Shown: positions 21,555 to 31,840 of the stretch, piece after piece
Numbering within the stretch: the stretch's first letter is position 1
Layout of the letters: the number at the start of each line of letters is the position of its first letter
DNA from: Toxorhynchites rutilus septentrionalis
Lineage: Eukaryota; Arthropoda; Insecta; Diptera; Culicidae
Length of the DNA: 64,000 nucleotides
NCBI RefSeq assembly: GCF_029784135.1
Contig: NC_073745.1
Coordinates: 60,079,218-60,143,217 of the forward strand
Reading direction: 5' to 3'
Notes under the pieces: model-generated
Told to the model about the DNA's origin: nothing
Seen by the model: only the letters and a program-made list of their open reading frames with translations
The model's database searches: none
Program-made: the position numbers and the translations under genes

Positions 21555-24500
21555 TTAAACGTTGACATCGGCGTTTCTGAGGAACAGGTATAGATGAAGC
21601 AGAAGATCAGGATCACGGCTACCTAAGATATCCCGGACGGGGATATCCGATTGTCTGCCTTTTGCTCTCAGTGCTCTAGAGAGCTGAGAGCGAGCAGCAT
21701 GGAATCGGATACACGACCAGACAATATGCTCGATGTCGTGGTAGCCATCGCCACAATCACAAAGATTGTTTGCTGCGAGCCCAATGCGATAGAGATGCGC
21801 GTTTAGGTTGTAGTGATTGGACATAAGCCGAGATATCACGCGAATGAAATCACGACCTACATTCAATCCCTTGAACCATGCACTCGTCGAGACCTTAGGG
21901 ATAATCGTGTGTAACCAACGACCGAACTCATCACCACTCCACATGCGCTGCCAACTAACGAGTGTGTCCTGACGAGGAATGTGAAAAAATTCATTATAGG
22001 CAATTTGCCTTTCAAAAAGTGTGCCTTCTGAAGCGCCCACCTTAGCTAGCGAGTCCGCTTTCTCATTCCCCGGAATCGAGCAATGAGAGGGAACCCATGC
22101 TAAGGTAATCTTGAATAATTTTTCGACCAAAACACTCAATAGATGTCTTATTCTTGTTAGGAAATAAGATGAGCGTTTATCAACTTTCATTGAACGAATT
22201 CCCTCTATTGAGCTGAGACTGTCTGAAAAAATAAAATAATGGTCGATGGGCAGTGTTTCAATGATCCCTAATGCGTAATATATCGTACCCAGTTCAGCGA
22301 CATACACGGAACAAAGATCTTTGAGTTTGAAAGAGGCATTGGAATTTTCATTGAAGATGCCGAAGCCAGTGGACCCGTATATGCTTGAACCGTCAGTACA
22401 GAACATTTTATCAGATCTAACTTTCCCATATTCTGCCGAAAATATCGGCGGAATAGAATCGGAGCGTAGATGATCTGGGATTCCATGGATTTTTTGTCGC
22501 ATGGACAGATCAAAATTGACAGAGGAATTGCAAAAGTATGGGAAGCAAACTTGGTTGGAGATGCCCGGTGAAGGGTGCACTTCATGGGTAAGGAAATCAT
22601 GGTACAAAGACATAAAACTTGACTGAGGAGTCAGTTGGAGTAGGTTTTCGAAGTTATCAATTACCAATGGATTCATGATCTTGCAACGGATGAAAAATCT
22701 GTAGGATAATTCTGTGAACCGAAGAGTAAGCGGGGTTACTCCTGCCAAAACTTCGAGACTCATCGTATGTGTCGAATGCAAACACCCCATTGCTATACGC
22801 AGGCAACGATATTGTATCCTCTCCAGCTTGAGAATATGAATCCTGGCAGCTGATCGGAAGCAAAAACTGCCATATTCTAACACTGATAATATCGTTGTTT
22901 TGTACAACTGAATGAGGTCTCCTGGATGGGCACCCCACCATGTTCCGGTTATTGTTTGGAGAAAATTGATTCTTTGCTGGTATTTCTGTTTCAAATACGC
23001 AATGTGTCTCCCCCAGGTACACTTAGAATCAAAATATACACCCAGGTATTTGAAAAACATAGAGTGTTGGATCGTTTTGCCGGATAGGTGAAGCTGGAAT
23101 TAGGCGGGTTCGTGCTTCCTAGAAAAAACGACCATTTCAGTTTTCTCCGTAGAGAATTCGATACCCAGCTTGAGGTTCAGGGTAACTTGCAACGACTTTT
23201 GCAGAACGACGGGATTAGTACCCGTGATGGAAATAACTCCATCGTCTGCAAGTTGTCTCAGCGTGCAGTCTCTAGTTAGACAATCATCCATATCATTGAC
23301 GTAAAAACTGTACAAGAGGGGGCTTAGGCAGGAGCCTTGTGGTAGGCCCATAAAACTGTATCGAGAAGATTTCAAGCTGCCATGATTGAAAAACATGTGC
23401 TTTTCTGAGAGTAAATTGTACAGGAAATTATTCAGAATTGGCGAAAGTCCACGATTATGAAGTTTCTCTGAGAGAATTTCCATGGAAACTGAATCAAATG
23501 CCCCTTTGATATCGAGAAAAACGGAAGCCATTTGTTCTTTACGAGCAAATGCGATTTGGATTTCAGAAGATAGCAGCGCGAGACAATCGTTCGTCCCTTT
23601 ACCTCGGCGGAAGCCAAACTGCGTATTTGACAGCAAATTGTTCGCTTCAACCCACTTGTCCAAACGAAGTAGAATCATTTTCTCTAACAATTTACGAATA
23701 CAGGATAACATTGCAATCGGCCTATACGAGTTGTGATCGCAAGCCGGCTTGTTGGGTTTTCGTATGGCTATCACTCTCACTTGTCTCCAGTCATGCGGGA
23801 CAATATTCAGCTCCAGAAACTTGTTGAACAAGTTCAGCAAACGCTGTTTTGGCAAGTCGGGAAGATTCTTCAACAAGTTGAATTTAATCTTGTCCGACCC
23901 CGGAGCTGAATTGTTACATGAGAGGAGGGCAATTGAGAATTCTACCATCGAAAAATTCTCATAATCGCATTGGAGCGGAATGTCGCGTACGACGTTTTGT
24001 GCAGGAACGGAATCGGGACAAACCTTTCTTGCAAATTTGAAAATCCAACGGTCAGAGTATTCCTCACTTTCATTTGTATGGTTCCAGCCACGCAATCTCC
24101 TAGCCGTATTCCAAAGAGTGCTCATAGCTGTCTCCTTTGACAAACCATTGACGAACTTCCGCCAATATTCACGCTTTTTTGCTTTAATCAGACCTTTTAG
24201 TTTGGCTTCTAGAGCTTGGTACTTTCGAAACCATTCCACTAATCCAGTTTTCCTGAATTTTTTGAAAGCGGATGATTTTTCAAGGTAGACCTTTGAACAC
24301 TCCTTGTCCCACCAAAGTGATGGAGGACGACGTCGGAAAGTGGTAGCAGGAACACGTTTCTTTTGAGCATGAAGTGCGCTTTCGTAAATCAAACTCGATA
24401 TAAAGTTATACTCTTCGAGTGGAGGAAGTTCATGCATTGAAACAAGTGCTTCAGATATTATTTCTGCAAATTTTCTCCAGTCAATATTTTTCGTGAGGTC

Positions 24501-25217
24501 ATACGCAATATCGACTGACTCACGAGAACCTGATTCATTGGCGATCGATAAAATTATTGGCAGGTGATCACTACCGTGGGGATCTTGGATTACCTTCCAC
24601 GTGCAATCCAGGGATAACGAAGAAGAGCAAAGTGATATGTCTAGCATACTTGCCCGTGCAGGAGGGTTGGCTATCCTAGTTGCTTCCCCTGTATTTAAAA
24701 CTGTCATGTTGAAGTTGTCGCACAGATCATAAATCAACGTGGCACGGCTGTCATCGTAGTGTGACCCCCATGCTGTTCCATGGGAGTTGAGGTCACCTAA
24801 GATTAGCCGCGGCTCCGGCAATGCCTCGATGATATCAAAAAACTGATGGCGGCCGACCATGGTTCTTGGAGGAATATATATCGTGGCAATGCAGAAGTCT
24901 TTGCCATTGATTTGTGTCTGGCAAGCGACAACTTCAATGCCTGTCATCGATGGGAGAGTGACTCTATAGAAGGGGTGACATTTTTTGATCCCCAATAGTA
25001 CGCCACCAAACGAGTCATTTCGATCGAGGCGAATAATGTTGAAATCGTGGAAATTCAGCTCGTCGGCTGAAGAAAGCCATGTTTCACAGAGGGAAAATAC
25101 ATCACAGTTAGAACTATGAACTAAAAATTTAAATTGATCTAGTTTAGGGATGATGCTTCTGCAATTCCACTGTATTACAGTGGTCAAATCCTTGACCTCT
25201 TGCACTGAATTAGGCAT
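21555..25217 (-). pseudogene. I-clade ORF2: endonuclease, RT, RNase H (one nonsense codon)
   Basis: The protein nicks the target, reverse transcribes and degrades RNA. From 25217 the endonuclease shows VIQWNCRSI, SLCETWLS, LILGDLNSHGTAWGS and GSDHLPI. RT shows APGSDKIKF, SYRPIAMLSCIRKLLEKM, SVFLDIKGAFDS, GLPQGSCLSPLLYSF and the catalytic LADDGVI. An in-frame TAA at about 23098-23100 interrupts just after KHEPA; the frame continues unchanged into the thumb (FKYLGVYFDSKCTW) and RNase H (FCTDGSSIYGS, YVAELGTIYYAL, FSDSLSSI, GNEKADSLAK), then a Cys-His cluster (CDCGDGYHDIEHIVWSC). The ORF2 ATG overlaps the ORF1 stop by 8 nt (ATGCCTAA), suggesting coupled translation. Confidence 0.9.
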
Positions 25218-26628
25218 CGAGGGAAATGAACGCTGCTAAAAAACCACATTTTTCTTTCAAAAATGTTCTCACAATCGGAAGCAAACATAATACTATGCTT
25301 TTAAGAGGGTCATTTATATTTAAAGCATTTAAAATGTTGTCCACCAGGTCAGAAAGCGCAAGCAAACCAGATTGTGGCTGTTGCCTCGACCGCGAAAATG
25401 GAACAGACGGGGTGGGTGCTGCTCCGGGAAGTGCTGAGGACCCCTGGTGCGTAGAAGAACCGCTTAAACCAGGAGGTACTTGCTTCGGTCTATTCTCAGC
25501 ACGTTCAATTCGAGTTTTCATTCCAACTTGGGAAGTTTCGGTCGTCTTTCTGGGGAGTGATGGAAAAGAAGTAATTTTTCTTTTCCTGACGGCACCCTGC
25601 GATGTACCGGAACTTCCTGCATTGGGAGCGTCAGCAACAGGCTCGTCGTTCTGCAGAATGGAGTAGGGATTGTCCTGATTCGTTGGTACGGAATTCTTAA
25701 GCATTTCTGCATAAGTCCGCTTGGAACGTTCCTTTAAGGAACGCTTGATTTTCTCCCCTCGTTGTTTGTACACCGGGCATTGGATAAGATCATGAGGAGT
25801 CCCGCCGCAATGAAGACACTTGTGCTCTTTCGCGCAAGGATTCTCATCATGGCTGTCTCCACAATCTGCGCAACGTTTTTTATTGCAACAATAGGCGGCC
25901 GTGTGACCGAGTTGCATACATTTGTTGCATTTCATTACCCGGGGTACAGACAACCGAACAGGTAAACGAAGTGCACCTATTGCAACGTAGTTTGGAAGGG
26001 CGGAACCCTCAAAAGTAACACGAAAAGAGTTTGTCCGATTGAGAACCCTTTTGTCATTTTTGTCATTTTGTGACACAGATTTCAGTCGATCGCATGCAAG
26101 AATCTTCACAGTTTTTAGTGAAGAGTTCTTGAAGCGACCGACACCATCGATAATCTCTTTTCGAGTCAAACCCTTTTCGGTTATTACGCCGTCTATTTCG
26201 ACGTTGCAACAGGGCACGTATACGCGATACTCAATCGCAAAGAGGTCGCAGCGCGTGATTTCGTTCGCTTGGGTCCTGCTTGAGACGACAACTCGTAGTT
26301 TGTCTGGCCCCATCCGTGTAATCTCGGTAACTGCAGAAAACTTCTGAGTAAGTTCCTTCGAGATACGAATGACATTGAGAGGTTTAGATTTTCGTCTAAA
26401 GTATACAATGAATGGGCCTTTGGAGCCTTCATGGTATTCTTTTGGACGAAAATCCTGTTTTTCGTCAATGTCCTCATCTTCGGAACTTCCAACTTCATAT
26501 ACAGAAGTTTCTTCCTCAACTTCTGCTTCATCTTCCTGCTCTTCAGGAGGAGGATCGGTATCGGAAATATTCAATGGCGTCGATGGGGGATCCTTCCCGC
26601 CCTCAGCCATATAAAAAAAATCGGTCAA
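25210..26628 (-). CDS. I-clade ORF1, Gag-like protein with three zinc knuckles, 472 aa
   Basis: Nucleic-acid-binding protein of the retrotransposon ribonucleoprotein. The N-terminus is acidic (about residues 15-65, EEQEDEAEVEEE). A central RNA-binding-type region is followed by three Cys-His knuckles around residues 235-290: CNKCMQLGHTAAYC, CADCGDSHDENPC and CLHCGGTPHDLIQC. The C-terminus is Ser/Pro-rich with a final hydrophobic segment (SIVLCLLPIVRTFLKEKCGFLAAF). The frame is open throughout, so this ORF is intact. Length is usual for ORF1 of this group. Confidence 0.88.
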   Translation of the reverse strand: MTDFFYMAEGGKDPPSTPLNISDTDPPPEEQEDEAEVEEETSVYEVGSSEDEDIDEKQDFRPKEYHEGSKGPFIVYFRRKSKPLNVIRISKELTQKFSAVTEITRMGPDKLRVVVSSRTQANEITRCDLFAIEYRVYVPCCNVEIDGVITEKGLTRKEIIDGVGRFKNSSLKTVKILACDRLKSVSQNDKNDKRVLNRTNSFRVTFEGSALPNYVAIGALRLPVRLSVPRVMKCNKCMQLGHTAAYCCNKKRCADCGDSHDENPCAKEHKCLHCGGTPHDLIQCPVYKQRGEKIKRSLKERSKRTYAEMLKNSVPTNQDNPYSILQNDEPVADAPNAGSSGTSQGAVRKRKITSFPSLPRKTTETSQVGMKTRIERAENRPKQVPPGLSGSSTHQGSSALPGAAPTPSVPFSRSRQQPQSGLLALSDLVDNILNALNINDPLKSIVLCLLPIVRTFLKEKCGFLAAFISLDA

Positions 26629-27090
26629 CTGTTCGATATGAACAGAATATAATGATTCAAAATAAATAAATGAGTGAAAAAAAAATATTTTTTTATAAGG
26701 TTATGATTTATTTTATGTCAAATAAAATGCTAAAATGAAAAAAAATTCCAATAAAAATTCAACGGTATATAAGAAATAATGATCACCCCTAATGCCAACG
26801 TTTGCCGATTTGGTTAACACAAAGTTGAACAATGGTGTATATCGTGCACAGAAGGAAGAAGGAATGATAGGGAAACAAAAGAAAAATAAATTTCTACTTG
26901 CCGCGGCTGTGTGGCGTGTGTGATGAATGTGTCTGATTTGGATCCTCAGCGCGCACCACTTTAAATTTCGCTACACTCGCAAGCGCAACCGATGAAAAAG
27001 CACACTATTATTCGATGTGAAAAAAACACCTTTGTTGGATCGATTAATAACTTGTCCGATCTGCTTGCGAGTTGTCGAACCAATGATACC
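26629..27090 (-). promoter_or_regulatory. 5' UTR / internal promoter region of the I-clade element
   Basis: Non-coding sequence between the 5' junction and the ORF1 ATG. Elements of this kind carry an internal promoter just inside their 5' end, and since the 5' end is present here, one is expected. No specific box could be proven. Confidence 0.5.
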
Positions 27091-27353
27091 ATGTGAAGCT
27101 TTGAAACATTTTAAAAATTATGATTGCGAGAAAATTTTTGCAAAATGTGGGTATCTTCACGGTGCCATATTTGACCCAAGCATTGGTTTGGGCCAAGACA
27201 TGAAAACGTTTGGGTTTGAAATTTAATGTTACTGCCATTTACGGTACGGTTGATCTGTTTGCTTGATGATACTCAATAAAGAAATAAAATAAACCTTTGA
27301 ATGTGCATTTTATTTATTCGATTAAAAATTCACCAACAATTAACATCATATGA

Positions 27354-28839
27354 TCACAGGTGATCCACATCAACGCAATCTGTAACGGATTGAGCCAATT
27401 CTACTGAAAACTTGTTCTCTCTAGCAGATACTGAGCTATTCATAGCAGTAAGCATTGTATCATATTCATTTTGTTTTTCCTCAAGCATTGTAATTCGTTG
27501 GCCCATCACGGATGCTATGTTCATCAATTGACGATGATCGTCTTTCAGGTCTTGCAAGACCCTCACATATGCTTTGTTTACAGTCGATGCTACTTGAAAA
27601 TCCAATCTCGCCTTTTCCAAAAGGACGTCACTGTGGACAGGAACTGTACTGAAAAGCCCAATGATATGCTGTGGTGGAGTCTGACTCATCAGATCATCTC
27701 GCATTGTCAACGGTTTGCTGCAAATCCAGTTAGCCCAACATCCCCAATTCACATCGTCGGCACTCAAATATTTGCCATGCCGTTTTTTCAAGTCTTCCTT
27801 TACATCATTCAGAGATCCAACCGATTCTGCACCTGCCCGGTCCACTGTTTTCGAACGTAGGAGTTGGCTTTCGACTTGATTCCACTTGTGAAGCGTTGAT
27901 ACAACATTGGAATATTTGTATAAAATTACTGACACATCCTTCGTCAGCCACGTCTGAAGCGTATGTCCGTCTACCAAGGAGGGAATGATGCTTCGCTTGC
28001 TGATTTTGTTGTGAAAGATCATAAATTTGTCACGGTCATCAAACGTAGGTGGATCCTCCCATTTGAGATCTCCTGACTCATCGGACGCATCCGGGAAAAC
28101 AACACCACGATGAATAAACTTCAAACAAAATTGTCAAACTTTGCTCATAACGTCTTCTACACAACTTCCGGATACCATAATGTCTCCACAGCGTTCGAAT
28201 GACTTCTGGTTTTTGAAATTCTTCTCGAATACAGTACCTTTGAACCGATACTGGTTGTCATTCTCCTTGGATCCGTGTAGTAGCTCGTCTAGCTCAGAAT
28301 GAAAGGTATGATCTCGTATTTGTTTCTTGGATTTACCTGTCTTCCGCTACAATTGAACGAAATCCTTTCAATATCAATTGGTCAGAAAAGTAAAAAAAAA
28401 TATTCTTACTCGCTTTGTTGAATGGCAAGCTCCTGGTCCGGACAGTGGGTCTGCTTGCGAATCATCATTACTTGGCTTTGCTGAATGAGAAGTTCCTGAT
28501 TCGGAAAGAGGGTCTGCATGCGATTCATCATTGCTTGTCCTTTCGAGAGAGCTTTGATCTTGAGCTTCGTCAAAATATTCCACATCATAATCAATGGAAT
28601 TATCATTGAACTGATACTCATCAGGATCCGGGGCATCCGGAGTTGGGTTCTTGGAGTCACTTTTGTCAGGGAGAGTTGTATCTGAAAATGAATTGTTTGG
28701 AATTGTATATTTCATTTTTCGTTCTATATTATTGTTGTCCTTTACCTTCAGAGATTGAGCTCAAAGACGAGACCTCAGTATCTAAGCCACCGCCTTCGGA
28801 TCCATCCATCCTACGACGCTTACGACGGACTTTTTTCAT
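27354..28839 (-). pseudogene. Unrecognised three-exon gene of the 9 bp-duplication transposon
   Basis: Exon 1 is 28839-28746, exon 2 28681-28410, exon 3 28346-27354. Both introns (64 and 63 bp) have GT and AG ends and the coding frame is continuous through them (94 + 272 = 366 nt). The N-terminus is basic (KKVRRKRRRMD), then acidic and Ser-rich with two imperfect repeats (SNDESHADPLSESGTSHSAK and SNDDSQADPLSGPGACHSTK). The C-terminal part has a coiled-coil-like stretch (MLEEKQNEYDTMLTAMN). An in-frame TGA at 28136-28134 cuts it after about 192 codons although the frame stays open for another 260. It may be a lesion, a recoded codon or a missed third intron. I do not recognise the protein. It converges on the transposase gene 128 bp away and is probably an accessory of the same transposon. 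Confidence 0.55.
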
Positions 28840-29232
28840 TTCCGTTGTACAAAAAGAAGCAAACCTTGAAACAAACTCTTTTCAGCAACCGAAATGTGTT
28901 GATCGAAAAGTAAATTAAAACTAGCCAGCATTGACCAGGGGGAGTGTAGAAAAAAATCGTTTTCAGTGAGTATTTTTCTCCTTTCCTGACGGTTTGTTTA
29001 CACTTTGAGTCAAAGTTCGACCACCTTCCTACAACAGAATGTAAACATCTGAATCAAATTTTTAGATTACACGGATGGCGAGAGTTGTGCAATTTTGACA
29101 GCCGTAAAGGGCCCCTGGATTTGACTGTGGTGACTAGGAGTCACTTAATAAATTGGCAGTATGACCGTATTTTTCAGTGGAAAAAGAGCGTTTTTAGTGT
29201 ATCTGTAAAAATTAGTGACTTGAGTAGTTATT
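28840..29232. other. Right flank of the two-gene transposon
   Basis: Non-coding. Probably holds the promoter of the minus-strand gene and the right transposon end. No terminal inverted repeat was found. Confidence 0.4.
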
Positions 29233-30148
29233 GCGCTTATATTTTGACAGCTTCCTCTGATGTTGGAAGATAATCGCCTTTCGCTGATATTTCTTGCAAG
29301 CTACAATATGGAAGTTTATTCTCTGCGCTTCCCTCCGGAATGTCATTCAACGCAGCTCGAAACAAATCATTCAGTTCCATATTGCAAACGATTGTTTTCT
29401 CAAGCACCAGATGTTTAATGGGCCTTTGTAAGTTAAAAGTAGAGAGTACAATACAGTGGTCACTTATATCAGGGAAAATTGTCTCGTTTACCACCGACGC
29501 AGATAAAGATTCAGAGCAGATTGTATGATCTAACACATTCTGGCTTGCAGGTCTCGTTATCATCGTGTTAGTCACAGTAAAATTATAGCAATTCAGTATG
29601 TTTTTATATTCATTGACAACAATACTTGTTGAATTATTGACCGGAATGTTCACATCTCCAATAATAGCACAATGCGATCCTCGATTGAAAGCACACATCG
29701 AATCAATCTTCTTGAAAAACGTCGAGAGATCATACGATGGGGGTCTGTACACGGCATGCAGATGAAAAGGGGATTCTCCGATATTCAATTTAACATACAT
29801 ATGATGAAATCCATTATGTTCCTCGTTGGCGAGCACATCAAAGTGAATTGCACTTCTGACGTACATGGCCAGGCCACCACCTTGGGAGTGAAGTCTACAT
29901 GAGAAAATACTTCTATATCCGTCGATTCCATAAAGCCCACTGCGATCATCTTTCACCCATGTTTCTCCGATAACTATTACATCGATGTTTACACGACATA
30001 ACGACAAAACTTCCTTAATTCTATCGAATTTGTCTAAGCAATTCATTCCTCTTACGTTGAACTGTAGTGTTTTAATTTGAAAACGTTTATTGTGCTGATT
30101 TGTATTTTTATTCAAAAGGTCATAAGATTCATAATAATAGTTAGCCAT
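29233..30148 (-). pseudogene. Endonuclease part of CR1/L2-clade ORF2
   Basis: APE-type endonuclease that starts target-primed reverse transcription. Active-site blocks are all visible: TLQFNVRGMN, VIVIGETWVK, CAIIGDVNIPV and PDISDHCIVL. Start is ATG at 30148. The frame reaches the insertion junction and meets TAA (in ATA TAA GCG) inside the 9 bp duplicated target. The RT half at 19654 continues the same frame from the same bases, so the stop belonged to the target before insertion, or arose and was duplicated. The endonuclease itself is otherwise intact. Confidence 0.88.
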
Positions 30149-30190
30149 TCTTTATTTGTAGCAGAAATCAATAAGTGTTACTATTCACGT

Positions 30191-31300
30191 GGACAAATGG
30201 GAACGCTTCGTCGAAGGAACATGAGAAGACGAGCTCATTACTGATGAGTTTAAAGTTCGCTTGAAGGTTGCTCGAGCCAAGGACTGTAATTGCTGTTTGC
30301 TACCAATTTGTTCAACTGCTGCTCCATCGTGACGCTTCAGCAATATCTTTCCATTTCTGCCAGGTCGAACGTATTTGATATCTAAAGTAGTCTGGAAACC
30401 CTATGCTTCCTGCAACAAACTCCTACCATAATCCGTCAGCTCATCCCGAATAGTCACCGTCCGTTTCGAACCCACCAAAGATTCTGCAATCGATGATGCC
30501 AATAGTATACCTCGAGCTCGCTTCCGCTTAAATAATTCTTCTTTGTCTTGCTTGTTACGGAAAGTGACAAGAATGGGAGCTACCTGGTTTTTCGAAGCTT
30601 TCCCGAGCAGTCGTCTCACCTCACCGAAAGCAATTGGCTCAGAGAAATTACATTTCACAAGCTGACACATATTTGATATGAGGTCACCGGTGTTTTCATT
30701 GTCCACCAACGGAAGGTCCAAAACAATAGCATTATTCTCCTTCGACGCTTGATGTACCTTGTCCAGTTCCACCTCTAAACGGTCTACTGTTCCGACTAGT
30801 TGTTGGTACTTTTCCTTGGATTCGCAGATTTCGTTCTTATTATGCACGTTATCTGCTTTCAGGTTTCCCACATCCTCCTTGAGCATTTTAAATTCAGCTT
30901 GAATTGAGTCGAACTGTTCGGAAAGAAACACCTGGGACTGCTCTATGTGTTTGCTGGTAACAGCGATCTCGGTTATTTGCTTGCTTGTCTGTTCGAACAT
31001 CCTCTGGAATTTTGCTGATTCTTGTCGGACTTCTTTTATTGACTGACCTAACACTCGGAGTTCTTTGACGATATCGTCGTTGTAGATCGGCTGTTGGTTG
31101 GTATTCGCTTGCATCTTAGTACAGTCAACCGAGCAGTAGAAAGGTTTGCTTTTGGTTTTCGAGACTGCATTTCCGTAAAGCTTTTTGCATCGAAAATGGG
31201 CTAGCTTCCCGCAGTATGCACATTCTATTAGGCGTGACAGAACATCTTCGGTCTTTTCACATACGTAGCACACACAATTTTCTGTATTATCAGACGACAT
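30191..31300 (-). pseudogene. CR1/L2-clade ORF1 with PHD-like zinc finger
   Basis: ORF1 proteins of this clade bind the element RNA. Residues 9-60 show a PHD-like cluster (CYVCEKTED, CAYCGKLAHFRC, FYCSVDC). A long coiled-coil region follows (about residues 70-190, rich in Glu/Lys with heptad-like hydrophobics), then an RRM-like part ending YGRSLLQEA. An in-frame TAG at 30401-30403 precedes a same-frame continuation with the family-like block VRPGRNGKILLKR, to a TGA near 30191. So the intact ORF1 was about 370 codons and carries one nonsense codon here. Confidence 0.85.
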
Positions 31301-31699
31301 GACGACTTTGCTTGTTCAGTGTTTTTTCCCACAACAGGATGCTGGTTGTTGACAAAACCAACAGATAAACACAAGTGCTGACAGGACCACAACAATGTCA
31401 TCAATTGTTATCGTAGGTACGTAGATTTGTTTGTCGGAGATGGAAAGTTGGTGAGTGAAACTTGTCGGAGTGGACCGGACACAAAATGGTTTAAGCTAAG
31501 CGATAAAATACCTTTTAACAGCCAACTATGATCAATACTTCTTGATCCAACTATGAGGACCCCAGCTTCTCTTCCTTTTATCACTGTTTACGCAGGTTTC
31601 AAAACCGGTCAATTGAATTTACACGGTAAATTTCCTAATTTAGTGGACGTTTAATGAAACGTAGTTTATGTTTTAATCCAGAGTCGGATCGAGTCCACT

Positions 31700-31840
31700 C
31701 AGTCTGAGTGGCAAGCTCTAGAATACGCGTGACCACAGAGCAAGTCGGAGGAAATTTCATTGATGAAAAATTCCCCCGACCAGAACGGGAATCAAGCTCC
31801 CGGCATGTTAGGTGTGACGCTAACCACTCGGCCACGGGAG
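31700..31840 (-). repeat. SINE (Feilai-like), split by a hAT-type element
   Basis: Reverse orientation copy: 'gagtggcaagctctagaatacgcg' to 'aaccactcggccacgggag'. The head is cut after CACGGGAG by the insertion at 31841; the rest of the head resumes at 34189-34202 (CACGGGAGCACC). The 3' tail is absent. Confidence 0.82.

Larger units (their letters stand above)
21054..27090 (-). mobile_element. I-clade non-LTR retrotransposon, full-length-looking, 6.0 kb
   Basis: Minus-strand element with a 5' UTR (about 27090-26629), ORF1 (26628-25210), ORF2 (25217-21555) and a 3' UTR ending in an A-run (T-run at 21051-21066). A 12 bp target duplication flanks it. ORF2 has endonuclease, RT and RNase H in the order typical of the I group. 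One nonsense codon in ORF2 is the only clear lesion. Clade call rests on domain order and the LADDGVI motif, not on a tree. Confidence 0.88.
19959..27226 (+). pseudogene. IS630/Tc1-like DD34E transposase, interrupted twice
   Basis: DDE endonuclease expected to excise and insert its transposon. Pieces: 19959-20788, 20958-21041 and 27091-27226, separated by a SINE and an I-clade retrotransposon. N-terminal HTH (MNTLAKIYAKHHSTISQWI) is followed by Asp158 in FLDEISF and Asp244 in VMDGARIH. Removing the SINE brings the third acidic residue (IEYVFGYL) 34 residues downstream. Removing the retrotransposon restores the C-terminal block ending KIFAKCGY. I chose the ATG at 19959 because the open frame further upstream has none; a non-ATG upstream start or an upstream exon is possible. 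Apart from the insertions no frameshift or stop is seen. The stop is TAA at 27224-27226, with AATAAA signals following at 27270-27300. Confidence 0.85.
19655..29232. mobile_element. Two-gene DNA transposon with 9 bp duplication, nested
   Basis: The 9,578 bp insertion in the CR1/L2 element contains a plus-strand DD34E transposase gene (19959-27226, itself interrupted), a minus-strand three-exon gene (28839-27354) converging on it, and short flanks. Removing the SINE and the I-clade element leaves a core of about 3.4 kb. I see no terminal inverted repeats: the left end starts ATAAATCCGCATGC and the right end read inwards starts AATAACTACTCAAG. The motif ATAAGCGC recurs just inside the left end near 19707. 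The IS630-like transposase would predict a TA duplication, so the 9 bp duplication is unexpected. Alternative: two insertions that by chance share the junction. Confidence 0.65.
29233..31450 (-). mobile_element. 5' half of split CR1/L2-clade retrotransposon
   Basis: Contains ORF1 with a PHD-like zinc finger and the endonuclease part of ORF2, preceded by a short 5' UTR. Continues at 19654-17474 beyond the 9.6 kb insertion. The 5' limit is estimated from where recognisable sequence ends. Confidence 0.82.

Noticed and set aside
19655..29232. Polinton/Maverick-like giant element
   Set aside because: No polymerase, integrase or capsid genes, and the duplication is 9 bp rather than 5-6 bp.
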